NCBI RefSeq assembly: GCF_023336905.1
Contig: NZ_JAMBLS010000009.1
Span: 1-64,000, forward strand
Length of the DNA stretch: 64,000 nucleotides
Direction: 5' to 3'
Source of the DNA: Bacteroides sp. ET71
Lineage (GTDB): Bacteria; Bacteroidota; Bacteroidia; Bacteroidales; Bacteroidaceae
The notes beneath the pieces are model-generated. The model did not search any database, had not been told where the DNA came from, and saw only the letters and a program-made list of their open reading frames with translations. Positions 36,339 through 47,346 of this stretch are shown here, in pieces (the first letter of the stretch is position 1; each line of letters starts with the position of its first letter). A program made the position numbers and the translations under genes.

Positions 36339-36655
36339 GACCTAACTATCTCACCCCCCCCGTGACCTAACTACCTCACACCCCCGTGACCTAACTACCT
36401 CACATACCCGTGACCTTACTACCTCACACCCCCATGATCCCCTTAGGCAACAGGTACTATTACAGTTTAAATAGCCACTTATTACAGCTTAAATACAAAT
36501 CTATTACAGCTTAAATAGAAAAATATTACAGTTATAATAGTTGACTATCTTAGCTAAAATAGTTTTCTATGTAAACCATAATAACACCTGTTGCCTAAGG
36601 GGATCATGGGGGTGTGAGATAGTAAGGTCGCGGGGGTGTGAGACGATAAGGTATA
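36339..36655. repeat. Array B2/G: nested inverted array with a 33-bp perfect inverted repeat
   Basis: Left: four 24-bp units GACCTAACTACCTCACACCC start at 36339, 36364, 36388 and 36412. A perfect 33-bp inverted repeat (36423-36455 versus 36586-36618; core ATCCCCTTAGGCAACAGGT) encloses an AT-rich array of four 22-bp units ATTACAGYTTAAATA at 36459, 36481, 36503 and 36525. Imperfect inverted copies (CTATGTAAACCATAAT) follow before the right arm. Right: two inverted 24-bp units (GTGTGAG at 36612 and 36636). The whole forms a mirror around about 36520. Together with the terminator and the hairpin at 36724 it fills the 611-bp clpB-prfC gap. Confidence 0.88.
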
Positions 36656-36723
36656 GGGTATGTGACCTATTGCACCCGGGGGATGAAGGTGTGCCGAAAT
36701 AAAAGAGTGTCAAATATAAAAAA

Positions 36724-36832
36724 GCACACAGATGACACAGATACAACAGATGACCGCCGATTGTATGTCATTGACGTACAATGAATCTGCGAGAATCTAT
36801 TTAATCTGTGTTATCTGCGTGCCAATATCTCA
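36724..36832. terminator. Long imperfect hairpin downstream of prfC
   Basis: Arms with GCACACAGATGACACAGAT and its imperfect complement ATCTGTGTTATCTGCGTGC flank an inner TTGTATGTCA/TGACGTACAA stem. It lies between the convergent clpB and prfC ends and shares wording with 12217-12332. Confidence 0.65.
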
Positions 36833-36843
36833 CTACGGAAGCG

Positions 36844-38418
36844 TCAGAACTCGCTGGTAAAGTGGAACTTGATGTGCTTGAAGTCGTTCTGCGCCATCTG
36901 GAGCACGTAGCCGCTGTCGGCCAGGAAGACGTCCCTCCCCTCGCGGTCGCGGGCCATGTACTGGTATTTGCGCTTCTTGAAGGCTTCCAGCTCGGCGGGG
37001 TCGTCGCTCTCTATCCAGCAGGCCTTGTAGAGACTCAGGGGCTCCCAGCGGCAGGAGGCGTTGTACTCGTTGAGCAGGCGGTACTGGATGACCTCGAACT
37101 GCAGTTGGCCCACGGTGCCGATAATCTTCCGCCCGTTGAACTGGTTGACGAAGAGCTGTGCCACACCCTCGTCCATCAGTTGGTCGATGCCCTTGGCCAG
37201 TTGCTTCTGCTTCATGGGGTCGGCGTTCTCAATGTACTTGAACATCTCGGGCGAGAAGCTGGGCAGGCCGCGGAAGTGCAGATGCTCGCCCTCGGTCAGC
37301 GTGTCGCCTATCTTGAACGTCCCGTTGTCCGGCAGGCCGATGATGTCGCCCGCCCAGGCCTCGTCGACGGTGGTCTTGCGCTGCGCCATGAACTGCGTGG
37401 GGCTGGAGAAGCGCATCGTCTTGTCGTGGCGCACGTGGTAGTAGGGCGCGTTGCGCACGAAGCGTCCCGAGCAGACCTTGCAGAAGGCCACGCACGAGCG
37501 GTGGTTAGGGTCGATGTTGGCCGTTATCTTAAAGATGAAGCCGGTGAACTTAGGCTCGTCGGGCTGCACCTCGCGCTCTTCGGCACGGACGGGACGGGGG
37601 CTGGGGGCAATCTCGACGAAGGTGTTCAGCAGCTCTTCCACGCCGAAGTTGTTCAGCGCCGAGCCGAAGAACACGGGGGCCAGGTGTCCCGCCAGGTAAT
37701 CCGCGACGTTGAAGTCGGGATATACGCCTTCAATCAACTCCAGCTCCGAGCGCAGCCGATCGGCCAGGTCGTGACCGATGCGCTTGTCCAGCTCCTCGGT
37801 CGCGATGTCCACCTCCACCTTCTCCGTCACCACCTGCTTGGAAGGCTGGAAGAGGTTGAGGTTATGTTCATAGATGTTGTAGACACCCTTGAAGCGGATG
37901 CCGCTCTCGATGGGCCAGGTCAGCGGCCGCACCTTGATGGCAAGCTCTTCTTCCAGCTCGTCCAGCAGGTCGAAAGGGTCTTTGGCCTCGCGGTCCATCT
38001 TGTTGACGAAGATGATGACGGGCGTGTTCCTCATGCGGCAGACTTCCATCAGCTTGCGCGTCTGCGTCTCCACACCCTTGGCGCCGTCGACGACGATGAT
38101 GACGCTGTCCACGGCAGTCAGCGTGCGGTAGGTGTCTTCGGCAAAGTCCTGGTGACCGGGCGTGTCGAGGATGTTGATTTTATATCCGTGGTAGTCAAAC
38201 TCCATGACGGAAGTGGTAACGGAGATGCCGCGCTGCTTCTCGATGTCCATCCAGTCGGACGTGGCGGTCTTCTTTATCTTGTTGCTCTTCACCGCGCCTG
38301 CCACCTGTATCTGACCGCCAAACAGCAGCAGCTTCTCCGTGAGCGACGTCTTACCGGCGTCAGGGTGGGCGATGATGGCAAAGGTTCTTCTTCTTTCTAT
38401 CTCTTGGTTATTGGCCAT
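36844..38418 (-). CDS. prfC: Peptide chain release factor 3
   Basis: RF3 is a GTPase that removes RF1 and RF2 from the ribosome after peptide release. The 524-residue protein has the G1 motif [14 protein letters not shown], the switch region [12 protein letters not shown]3 DTPGHQDF, G4 NKMDRE and the RF3-specific C-terminal domain ([20 protein letters not shown]). Length and order match the family. It is last in a reverse-strand run LysE-DUF4924-rfbD-prfC; 18 bases separate it from rfbD. Confidence 0.97.
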   Translation of the reverse strand: MANNQEIERRRTFAIIAHPDAGKTSLTEKLLLFGGQIQVAGAVKSNKIKKTATSDWMDIEKQRGISVTTSVMEFDYHGYKINILDTPGHQDFAEDTYRTLTAVDSVIIVVDGAKGVETQTRKLMEVCRMRNTPVIIFVNKMDREAKDPFDLLDELEEELAIKVRPLTWPIESGIRFKGVYNIYEHNLNLFQPSKQVVTEKVEVDIATEELDKRIGHDLADRLRSELELIEGVYPDFNVADYLAGHLAPVFFGSALNNFGVEELLNTFVEIAPSPRPVRAEEREVQPDEPKFTGFIFKITANIDPNHRSCVAFCKVCSGRFVRNAPYYHVRHDKTMRFSSPTQFMAQRKTTVDEAWAGDIIGLPDNGTFKIGDTLTEGEHLHFRGLPSFSPEMFKYIENADPMKQKQLAKGIDQLMDEGVAQLFVNQFNGRKIIGTVGQLQFEVIQYRLLNEYNASCRWEPLSLYKACWIESDDPAELEAFKKRKYQYMARDREGRDVFLADSGYVLQMAQNDFKHIKFHFTSEF

Positions 38419-38436
38419 GATGGTTTCTTATGTAGT

Positions 38437-39306
38437 TTAATGTAAGTTCTTATCCCCCTCCAGACGGGCCACGCAGCGGGCCAGGCTCTCCTCCCAATGG
38501 GGGATGTCGATGCCCAGCGTGCGCTTGATTTTCGTCTTGTCCAGCACGGAGTAGTGCGGGCGCGGCGCCTTGGCCGGATACTCGTCCGTGTGCAGGGGGC
38601 TGACCTTGCACGTGCTGATGCCCGCCAGGCGGTGGATGGCTACGGTGAAGTCGTACCACGAGCAGACGCCCTCGTCGCTAAAGTGGTAGATGCCCGGCGT
38701 GACTCCCTGCTCGATGGCGGCGAAGATAGCCTCGGCCAAGTCGGCGGCATAGGTAGGCGTGCCGATTTGGTCGAACACCACACCCAGCGTCTCGCGCTCA
38801 CGCCCCAGGCGGAGCATCGTCTTGACGAAGTTGTTGCCATACTCCGAGTAGAGCCATGCCGTGCGGATAATCATCGCCCGGCGGCAACGGGCCATCACCT
38901 CACGCTCGCCCGCCAGCTTCGTGCATCCGTAGACGCTGTTGGGGCATGGAGCCACCTCTTCGGTGTAAGGCACATGCGCCGTACCATCGAACACATAGTC
39001 GGTCGACACATGAATCAACGCGGCACCCACCCGCTCGGCCGCATCCGCCAGCCCGGCGGGAGCCAGGTGGTTCAGGCGGTCGCACAAGTCGGCATTGTCC
39101 TCAGCCTTGTCCACAGCCGTATAGGCAGCACAATTCACAATAAGCTCGATACCGTTCTCCGCCACAAAAGCCTGCACAGCCTGCGCGTCGCAGATGTCCA
39201 GCTCCTGCACGTCGGTAAAGAAATAAGTATGTTGCGCATATTTTACAGCCAAATCGCGCATCTCATTGCCAAGTTGACCGTTGGCACCGGTTACTAAAAT
39301 CCTCAT
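38437..39306 (-). CDS. rfbD: dTDP-4-dehydrorhamnose reductase
   Basis: RfbD reduces dTDP-4-keto-rhamnose to dTDP-L-rhamnose with NADPH or NADH. The 289-residue short-chain dehydrogenase has the nucleotide-binding GANGQLGNEM (residues 8-17), HVSTDYVFDG, the catalytic YxxxK in SVYGCTKLAGE and RTAWLYSEYGNNFV. It sits 28 bases after DUF4924 and just before prfC, far from rfbC (17122-17670), so the rhamnose genes are dispersed. Confidence 0.96.
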   Translation of the reverse strand: MRILVTGANGQLGNEMRDLAVKYAQHTYFFTDVQELDICDAQAVQAFVAENGIELIVNCAAYTAVDKAEDNADLCDRLNHLAPAGLADAAERVGAALIHVSTDYVFDGTAHVPYTEEVAPCPNSVYGCTKLAGEREVMARCRRAMIIRTAWLYSEYGNNFVKTMLRLGRERETLGVVFDQIGTPTYAADLAEAIFAAIEQGVTPGIYHFSDEGVCSWYDFTVAIHRLAGISTCKVSPLHTDEYPAKAPRPHYSVLDKTKIKRTLGIDIPHWEESLARCVARLEGDKNLH

Positions 39307-39334
39307 AATCTATTGCTTGTTATACACTCATTCT

Positions 39335-39874
39335 TCAGTCCCAGTCCAGCTCCCCTTCCCTGTCCTTCTCATAATAACTGGCCAGCAACGAGATGAAACC
39401 GGCAATGCTCTCCATGGCCTTCGCCGTAGCCGGACTGATTTCCTTCTTCTGCAGACGCAGCAGCAAAATGCCATACAGAGCCTCGAAACAGGTCTCCAGC
39501 TCCGGTTCCTCCTTCTCACCGTTCTTATGCCGCAGCTCCACAATAAAAGGCAGCGCCTTGAAATAAGCAGCATTGTAAAACGGGAACTTCGTAGATGACA
39601 ACAAACGGGCATGCAAATCAGTCAAGTTCAGAATGACATTGCGGTTTATCTGCAAATGCCCCTTCTCGGTCACCCCCTCTACGTGCATCATGTTCACCAA
39701 ATCACCATACCATCGTTCCAGCCCGTCACGTTCTCCGACAGGGAAACGGTCAATGACATTCACCCGGAGCTTATCCAGATCGCAATCGTTTGCCCGGATC
39801 AAGTCCTCCACTTGCCACATATAAATCAGATATTCGGCAATGTTCTTCTCCTTCAGTTGTTGTGCGATTCTCAT
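39335..39874 (-). CDS. DUF4924 family protein
   Basis: A 179-residue, mostly helical cytosolic protein without signal peptide or known motif. The segments RIAQQLKEKNIAEYLIYMWQ, VEDLIRANDCDLDKL and ETCFEALYGILLLRLQKKE match the DUF4924 family, which is confined to Bacteroidetes and has no known function. It lies 28 bases after LysE and 28 bases before rfbD. Confidence 0.75.
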   Translation of the reverse strand: MRIAQQLKEKNIAEYLIYMWQVEDLIRANDCDLDKLRVNVIDRFPVGERDGLERWYGDLVNMMHVEGVTEKGHLQINRNVILNLTDLHARLLSSTKFPFYNAAYFKALPFIVELRHKNGEKEEPELETCFEALYGILLLRLQKKEISPATAKAMESIAGFISLLASYYEKDREGELDWD

Positions 39875-39902
39875 ACCTGCTTATATCCAGCTTGCTTATT
39901 CA

Positions 39903-40556
39903 TTAATAAAGAGACTCACCCATCAAAGTAAACGACAGTCCCAACAAAGACACTATCACCACGATGCTCCCTATGACCCGGTTCAAAATCCAGATGCCAC
40001 GCAAATTAAACTGCTTCCGCACCTTATTGACAAAATAAGTAATCCCGAACCACCAGGCTAAAGCACCCATGATAATAGCAACATAACCGGTCACCGTCTC
40101 AGACACCAAAGCCCCATTTCCCACAAATGAAAAACGAGCAAAGAGTCCCACAAAAAGAAAGATAACCAAAGGATTAGACAAAGTAACCAGGAAAGCCGTC
40201 ACAAAATTGTGCAAATAAGTGCCCTTGTTTCCCGAAGGAGGCCTCAGTGAACGAACCGGATTACTGCGAAACGTATAAATGCCAAACACCAATAAAAGAA
40301 TACTTCCAAAAAGCTGAAGATAGAAGATATTCTTATTGACATAATCGAAGACAAAACTCATGCCATACCCCGTCAACAAGGCATAACAGATATCACTCAG
40401 AGAGGCTCCGACACCAGTGACGAACCCATACCACCGACCCTTGTTCAGTGTGCGCTGAATACATAGCACTCCCACCGGCCCCAACGGTGCTGACACAATC
40501 ACACCGATGATAAAACCTTTCCACAATATATCAAGTATAGTCTCTATCTGAATCAT
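39903..40556 (-). CDS. LysE/RhtB family amino-acid exporter
   Basis: A 217-residue inner-membrane protein with six predicted helices. The N-terminal segment ILWKGFIIGVIVSAPLGPVGVLC carries the family hallmark PxGP, followed by RTLNKGRWYGFVTGVGAS. LysE proteins export amino acids or related compounds; the substrate is not evident. It is first in the reverse run that ends with prfC. Its start at 40556 lies about 200 bases from the ncRNA promoter on the other strand. Confidence 0.85.
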   Translation of the reverse strand: MIQIETILDILWKGFIIGVIVSAPLGPVGVLCIQRTLNKGRWYGFVTGVGASLSDICYALLTGYGMSFVFDYVNKNIFYLQLFGSILLLVFGIYTFRSNPVRSLRPPSGNKGTYLHNFVTAFLVTLSNPLVIFLFVGLFARFSFVGNGALVSETVTGYVAIIMGALAWWFGITYFVNKVRKQFNLRGIWILNRVIGSIVVIVSLLGLSFTLMGESLY

Positions 40557-40767
40557 GGGTGCAAATATCGTACTTTTTTATGAGATGGGAACTATCTTTA
40601 GCCCTTTTTCCTCTTACAGAAAGATTAAAAACGCACAATCTACTTTCGTAGCTCATGCTTCTATCAAAAACAGGAAGACTAGAGGTACAGAATTGTTTAT
40701 AAGTGCAAACAGGATAAGTCCAAATCAAAAACTATGTTATAAAACATATAAATCTACGGGCAACTAT

Positions 40768-40799
40768 TTGCCATTATCAAAAAAAGCCCGTATATTTGC
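40768..40799 (+). promoter_or_regulatory. Full promoter for a noncoding transcript
   Basis: TTG at 40768-40770, 20 bases, then TATATTTGC at 40791-40799 is a well-formed promoter. It is followed by no reading frame. Confidence 0.75.
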
Positions 40800-40805
40800 A
40801 TCGCA

Positions 40806-41048
40806 GTTGAGAAATTGCATGACTTAATACATTAAAGCATTTTCATAGGTTAAAGATTTGGATTAATAGGTAATTAGGTAAAGGTAAAAATTAAACAGAA
40901 AAATGAGTTTTCAGTATTAGGTAATTGAAGTTTGTTTTTAAAGGTAAAGTAAAGATTGATTTTAGGTAACATTTGGATGTAAAAAAGAAAAGCCATTTTG
41001 GCTTTTCTTCAAGAGGCGAGGGGTTCGTGAGAACTGACTCGTTTTTTT
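40806..41048 (+). ncRNA. Probable noncoding RNA, about 205-245 nt
   Basis: The 549-bp gap 40557-41105 holds a good promoter ending at 40799 and two consecutive terminator-like hairpins: AAGAAAAGCC/GGCTTTTCTT at 40986-41009, and CGAG...GTTC/GAAC...CTCG with seven T at 41017-41048. Between them every reading frame is closed within a few codons. The transcript would contain six GGTAA motifs spaced irregularly from about 40869 to 40971. I cannot assign it to a known RNA; 6S RNA or a Bacteroidales small RNA is possible. The start point is estimated. Confidence 0.55.
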
Positions 41049-41105
41049 GTTTTTGCCAGAAACACAAGCTCTACACCTTTTTAGATATACGATAATGGTA
41101 AATCC

Positions 41106-42689
41106 TTACCACGAATAGTTCAGACCAAAACCAAAGTTCTCATTGATTTGGAAATAAGAGCTATCCTCTGCCACTACTACCCCATCGTCGAATCGGCCAT
41201 ATACATAAAGCTTTGCAGACAAATAACGATTAAGTACAAAATTGAAGGTATTTTCCCACTCGATACGTACAGTCTTATAGCTGGTCAGATAGTCGAAACG
41301 AGACGTCACTGTAACAAACGATAAGGCATTCCACGTCAGATTGGCTTTCAATTGAGAACCAAAATCATGTTTCGTAGTTTTTCCTTCTTCCAGACCGAGA
41401 GAGGTTTCATTTACATCTGGATTCACGACCATTTTCATGGCATAAGTAAAAGGAGCTATCAAGACGGAGAGATTCACTTTGGGCTTGTTCAGTTTATAAT
41501 CCATACCGATGCCGACAGTCCAATCAGCAGGGGAGAGAAATGACGAACTCATCGTCTGGCTGTTGGCTCCATAGCCTTTGCAGAACTGAGTCTTAAATTC
41601 GGTAGTGACAGTATAGTACCATTTCGATATGGCTTGCAAGCCCAGTTTCGATGCAATGCGCAACTGGTCATTATTGATAAGGTACTTATGGTATTGATCC
41701 GAGGGAGCTGAAATGAATCCTAATTTTGCATCTAACAGATTTTCCCATTGTACTTTTTCGCGGTCATTGTAATTCGCATAGAGTTGTATGTTCCCTAAAA
41801 GGGAATGTGTGCTTTCTCCCCCGTTATACCAGTTGTCAGAGATATGGTTCTGAGCGAATTGCAAAGAGCCGCTGCCTCCTGTCACCCACCAGTTGGGCTT
41901 ATGTATGACGACTTCCGGTTCTTCACGCCTGACATGTTTCATGCTTTCGGAGGTGAACAATTTAAGGACGGAGGGACGTGATTGTTCTTCTTTTTCAATA
42001 TCGTCATGATAGATAGGCAGGGAGTCCACCTGCTGCCCGGTACGCACAACCAGGTTCGGACAATCGACATAGGCCGAAAGCATGGCACGGTCGACGGCTT
42101 GGGCGGCCTGCTCTATGCGGGTATAGGGGAGTGTATCGACGTGCAAGGGAGCGACGGGAGGAAGCATGAAGGAGGAACGGCCGGTGAAATGCCAGTGCAA
42201 CTGCGAGTAACGGGCCATGGGGCGTTCATAATAAGTGAAGGGAATGAACAAACGAAAGTAATAGGGGTCGTACTCAATGTAGCGCGCCGGAGAAGCCGGG
42301 TCGTTGAGGTAGGACAAGACGCCCAGATACTTTTCAAAGGCGACGGACACCGTATCCAACGTAAACGCATTGGTCTTGTCCGGACGGAGCTTCAGCACAA
42401 AATATTCCCGCAGCAAAGGGGACAAAGTCGGAATCGTAGCGGCTGCCGGAATCGTATCCATGCTTGCCGCTGACTGGCTTACTGTATCAGAGGAAAGGGC
42501 AAGTGTATCGGGGGCAACAACAAGACTATCGGGCGTAGCGGCAAGACTGTCGGACACAACGGCAAGGCTATCAGGCACAACGGCAAGGCTGTCGGACACA
42601 ACGGCAAGGCTGTCGGCAACGGTTTGCGCACCTGCCACCGAAGGCATCGCGAGCGACAGCAGGCATAACATGAGTTGTTTGGCTTTCAT
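41106..42689 (-). CDS. DUF3078 outer-membrane-type protein with an N-terminal DSLAVV repeat
   Basis: A 527-residue exported protein. The start at 42689 (MKAKQLMLCLLSLAMPSVAG) gives a typical signal peptide ending AGAQ, while the ATG 11 codons earlier would bury it. After cleavage an eight-residue motif of the DSLAVVSD/DSLAVVPD type is repeated about six times (roughly residues 25-75). The C-terminal half (about 260-527) is a beta-rich DUF3078 domain with GGSGSLQFAQNHISDNWYNG and many alternating aromatic strands, and it ends in FGFGLNYSW, as outer-membrane barrels do. Function is unknown. Confidence 0.8.
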   Translation of the reverse strand: MKAKQLMLCLLSLAMPSVAGAQTVADSLAVVSDSLAVVPDSLAVVSDSLAATPDSLVVAPDTLALSSDTVSQSAASMDTIPAAATIPTLSPLLREYFVLKLRPDKTNAFTLDTVSVAFEKYLGVLSYLNDPASPARYIEYDPYYFRLFIPFTYYERPMARYSQLHWHFTGRSSFMLPPVAPLHVDTLPYTRIEQAAQAVDRAMLSAYVDCPNLVVRTGQQVDSLPIYHDDIEKEEQSRPSVLKLFTSESMKHVRREEPEVVIHKPNWWVTGGSGSLQFAQNHISDNWYNGGESTHSLLGNIQLYANYNDREKVQWENLLDAKLGFISAPSDQYHKYLINNDQLRIASKLGLQAISKWYYTVTTEFKTQFCKGYGANSQTMSSSFLSPADWTVGIGMDYKLNKPKVNLSVLIAPFTYAMKMVVNPDVNETSLGLEEGKTTKHDFGSQLKANLTWNALSFVTVTSRFDYLTSYKTVRIEWENTFNFVLNRYLSAKLYVYGRFDDGVVVAEDSSYFQINENFGFGLNYSW

Positions 42690-42864
42690 AAGTTCCCTGT
42701 ATGTTTCTTTGTTCGGGTGCAAATTTACTTTAAATATAGATAGAAGACAACAAGCAACCAGGAAAAATGGCTATCCGACGAAGACTTACAGGCAATACGG
42801 CAGAAAAACAACTCCGCACCTACGAAAAAAGACACCACACTCGTACAAAACTCTAAACCAACCG

Positions 42865-44752
<1,888 letters not shown>

Positions 44753-44770
44753 CAAATAAATGAGTTTTAG

Positions 44771-44867
44771 TGGACAAGTTGACGAGTTGACAAGGGAACA
44801 AGGGCCGGAACGTTGCCCGGAGCACTCCCTGCCTCGTAGTCTCGTTAACTGGTCAACTTGTCAACTG
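44771..44867. repeat. Array A5: inverted TTGACAAG clusters in the pyrG-yidC gap
   Basis: GGACAAGTTGACGAGTTGAC at the left and CTCGTTAACTGGTCAACTTG at the right are inverted variants of the A unit, able to form a stem around a non-repeated loop (about 44800-44838). Confidence 0.8.
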
Positions 44868-44903
44868 ACATATAATGTAAATCAATCATAAGCATACGTT
44901 CCA

Positions 44904-46757
44904 ATGGACAAGAATACCATTACCGGGCTGGTGCTGATAGGCGTCTTGCTGGTGGGATTCAGCATACTGAGCCGCCCCAGCCAAGAACAACTGGAAGCCC
45001 AGCAACATTACTATGACTCTATCGCCCAAGTGCAGCGCGAGGCTGAACTGAAGGCCAAGGCAGAAGAGGCCCTCGCCAACGAAAGGGTCACGCGCAAAGA
45101 CTCGACGGCTCTGTTCTTCCAAGCCATGCAGGGGGCAGATTCACTGGTGACCATCGAGAACAACGTGGCCAGCCTCACCCTCAGCACCAAGGGAGGAAGC
45201 ATCTACAAGTCCGTGCTGAAGGAATACATGGAGCAGGACAAGGAGACGCCCCTGACGCTCTTCCGCGGGGGAGATGCCGAGCTGAACTTCCTGTTCTACA
45301 ACACACGGGAGACCATACAGACGAAGGATTACTACTTCACCCCCGTGCAGCAGACGGACAGCAGCGTGACGATGCGTCTCCAGGCAGACAGCGCGAGCTA
45401 CATCGACTTCCGATATACGATGCATCCGGACAATTATCTGGTGGATTTCGACATACAGGCTGTGGGCATGGACGGCAAACTGGCTTCCAGCAACAAGCAT
45501 GTGGATATCGAATGGAGTGAGCGTGCCCGCCAGATTGAGAAGGGATATACCTATGAGAACCGCCTGGCCGAGCTGACCTACAAGATGGAGGGTGAGGGTA
45601 CGGATTACCTCTCGGCCAACGGCAACGACGAGAAGGATGTGCCCGAACGTCTGGACTGGGTGGCCTTCAAGAATCAGTTCTTCTCGGCTGTGATGCTGAG
45701 CGAGGCGGGATTCGAAAAGACACATCTCGTCTCGAAGATGGACCAGGAGGGCAGCGGGTATATCAAGGATTACAGTGCCAGCATGAACACGGCCTTCGAC
45801 CCCACGGGGCAGACGGCCACACGGCTCTATTTCTACTTCGGACCGAACCATTACAAGACGCTGACGGCGCTGGACAAGGACCGCGATGAGAAGTGGGAGT
45901 TGAACCGATTGGTATATTTGGGCTGGCCGCTGTTCCGCTGGATTAACAAGTGGATTATCATTAACTTGTTCGACTGGCTGTCGGGCCTGGGCCTGAGCAT
46001 GGGCGTGGTGTTGCTGCTGCTGACGCTGATTGTCAAGGCCGTGGTCTATCCGGCTACGTGGAAGACGTACATGTCGTCGGCCAAAATGAGGGTGCTGAAA
46101 CCGAAGATAGATGAAATCAATAAGAAGTATCCCAAGCAGGAGGATGCCATGAAGAAGCAACAGGAAATCATGGGTGTATATAGCCAATACGGCGTCAGCC
46201 CGATGGGTGGATGCCTGCCGATGCTGATTCAGATGCCCATCTTCATCGCCTTGTTCATGTTCATCCCGAGCGCCATCGAGCTACGCCAGCAGAGTTTCCT
46301 GTGGGCGGACGACTTGTCGACGTATGACGCCATCATCACCTTCCCGTTCCACATCCCGTTCATGGGCAATCACCTCAGTCTGTTCTGCCTGCTGATGACG
46401 GTGACGAACATCCTGAACGCCAAGTTCATGATGCAGCAGCAAGACACGGGTGCCAACCCGCAGATGGCGGCGATGAAGTGGATGCAGTATCTGATGCCCG
46501 TCATGTTCTTGTTCATACTGAACAGCTATCCGTCGGGCTTGAACTATTACTACTTTATCTCGACCCTCATCAGCGTGGTGACAACCATCATCCTGCGCCG
46601 GACGACCAACGAAGAGAAGCTGTTGGCGCAACTGGAGGCCAATAAGAAAGACCCGAAGCAGATGCGCAAGACGGGCTTTGCCGCCCGGCTGGAGGCCATG
46701 CAGAAACAGGCCGAAGAGATGCAGCGGCAGCGCATGGAGCAGCAACGGAGGCGTTGA
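44904..46757 (+). CDS. yidC: Membrane protein insertase YidC
   Basis: YidC inserts and folds inner-membrane proteins, alone or with Sec. The 617-residue protein has an N-terminal anchor ([17 protein letters not shown]), a large periplasmic beta-domain (about 90-340) and a C-terminal OXA1 core (about 360-580). The core includes [16 protein letters not shown], the cytoplasmic loop, [17 protein letters not shown] and later helices. The tail is long, charged and coiled ([18 protein letters not shown]). Length and topology are normal for Bacteroidetes YidC. Confidence 0.97.
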   Translation: MDKNTITGLVLIGVLLVGFSILSRPSQEQLEAQQHYYDSIAQVQREAELKAKAEEALANERVTRKDSTALFFQAMQGADSLVTIENNVASLTLSTKGGSIYKSVLKEYMEQDKETPLTLFRGGDAELNFLFYNTRETIQTKDYYFTPVQQTDSSVTMRLQADSASYIDFRYTMHPDNYLVDFDIQAVGMDGKLASSNKHVDIEWSERARQIEKGYTYENRLAELTYKMEGEGTDYLSANGNDEKDVPERLDWVAFKNQFFSAVMLSEAGFEKTHLVSKMDQEGSGYIKDYSASMNTAFDPTGQTATRLYFYFGPNHYKTLTALDKDRDEKWELNRLVYLGWPLFRWINKWIIINLFDWLSGLGLSMGVVLLLLTLIVKAVVYPATWKTYMSSAKMRVLKPKIDEINKKYPKQEDAMKKQQEIMGVYSQYGVSPMGGCLPMLIQMPIFIALFMFIPSAIELRQQSFLWADDLSTYDAIITFPFHIPFMGNHLSLFCLLMTVTNILNAKFMMQQQDTGANPQMAAMKWMQYLMPVMFLFILNSYPSGLNYYYFISTLISVVTTIILRRTTNEEKLLAQLEANKKDPKQMRKTGFAARLEAMQKQAEEMQRQRMEQQRRR

Positions 46758-46831
46758 CGCGGGGGGAGTGCACCGAACGAAAGGCCGTATCCCGTCTGCG
46801 GATGAGTGCCCGTCGCACGGCCCATTCCCGC

Positions 46832-46948
46832 TGTCATCCTGAGCGGAGCGCAGCGCAGTCGAAGGATCTCACGACATGCCGCGCGTGACATGCCACGCTC
46901 GTAGTGAGATGTTTCGACTACGCCCTGCGGGCTCCGCTCAACATGACA
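46832..46948. repeat. MITE-like inverted repeat, second complete copy
   Basis: Arms TGTCATCCTGAGCGGAGCGC (from 46832) and CCGCTCAACATGACA (to 46948) pair over about 40 bases; inner parts ATCTCAC/GTGAGAT also pair. Same family as 5300-5405. It lies in the 589-bp gap 46758-47346 after yidC. Confidence 0.85.
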
Positions 46949-47137
46949 GGGGGAAGAGGCGGGGCGAGGGAGGTTCTCCGCCGATGATACGGCCTTTCCC
47001 TTTCGCCTATTCTTGTAAACTATTTTCCAAACCCATCCCAAGCCTGCCCCGAAAAGGAGCCGAGCGAGGCCCCCGCGCGCCCCTTTCGAGCACCACCGGC
47101 CTCAGAAGGTATTCTGGAAGGGGTATGAGCGGTTGGA

Positions 47138-47294
47138 GGAATGGTACGGAACGATTCCGGGAATGGTACGGAACGATTCCCAGAATAGTAGGGAACCATT
47201 CCCCGGAAAGGTATATTACCTTTGCCCGAAAGGTATATTACCCTTCCCGGAAAGGTATAATACCCTTCCCCCAAAGGTAATATACCTTTCCCGG
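47138..47294. repeat. Array D: seven 22-bp palindromic units that drift in sequence
   Basis: Units start at 47138, 47160, 47182, 47205, 47227, 47249 and 47271 (steps of 22, 22, 23, 22, 22, 22). The first three read like GGAATGGTACGGAACGATTC; the last four like GGAAAGGTATATTACCCTTC. Period and symmetry are kept while the core changes, so the array is one structure with divergent halves. It ends 52 bases before the MATE gene. Confidence 0.9.
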
Positions 47295-47346
47295 CACCCA
47301 TAGGGATGTAAAGATTATTCATAACCAACGAAAACCATCAACCTAT

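Noticed and set aside
36339-36655. CRISPR array in the clpB-prfC gap
   Set aside because: Linkers are repeats themselves and the array is mirror-symmetric.
40555-40827. 90-codon frame over the ncRNA promoter
   Set aside because: It spans the promoter and its composition is random.
46876-47280. 134-codon frame in the MITE and array D region
   Set aside because: It is composed of the repeats themselves; no conserved protein.
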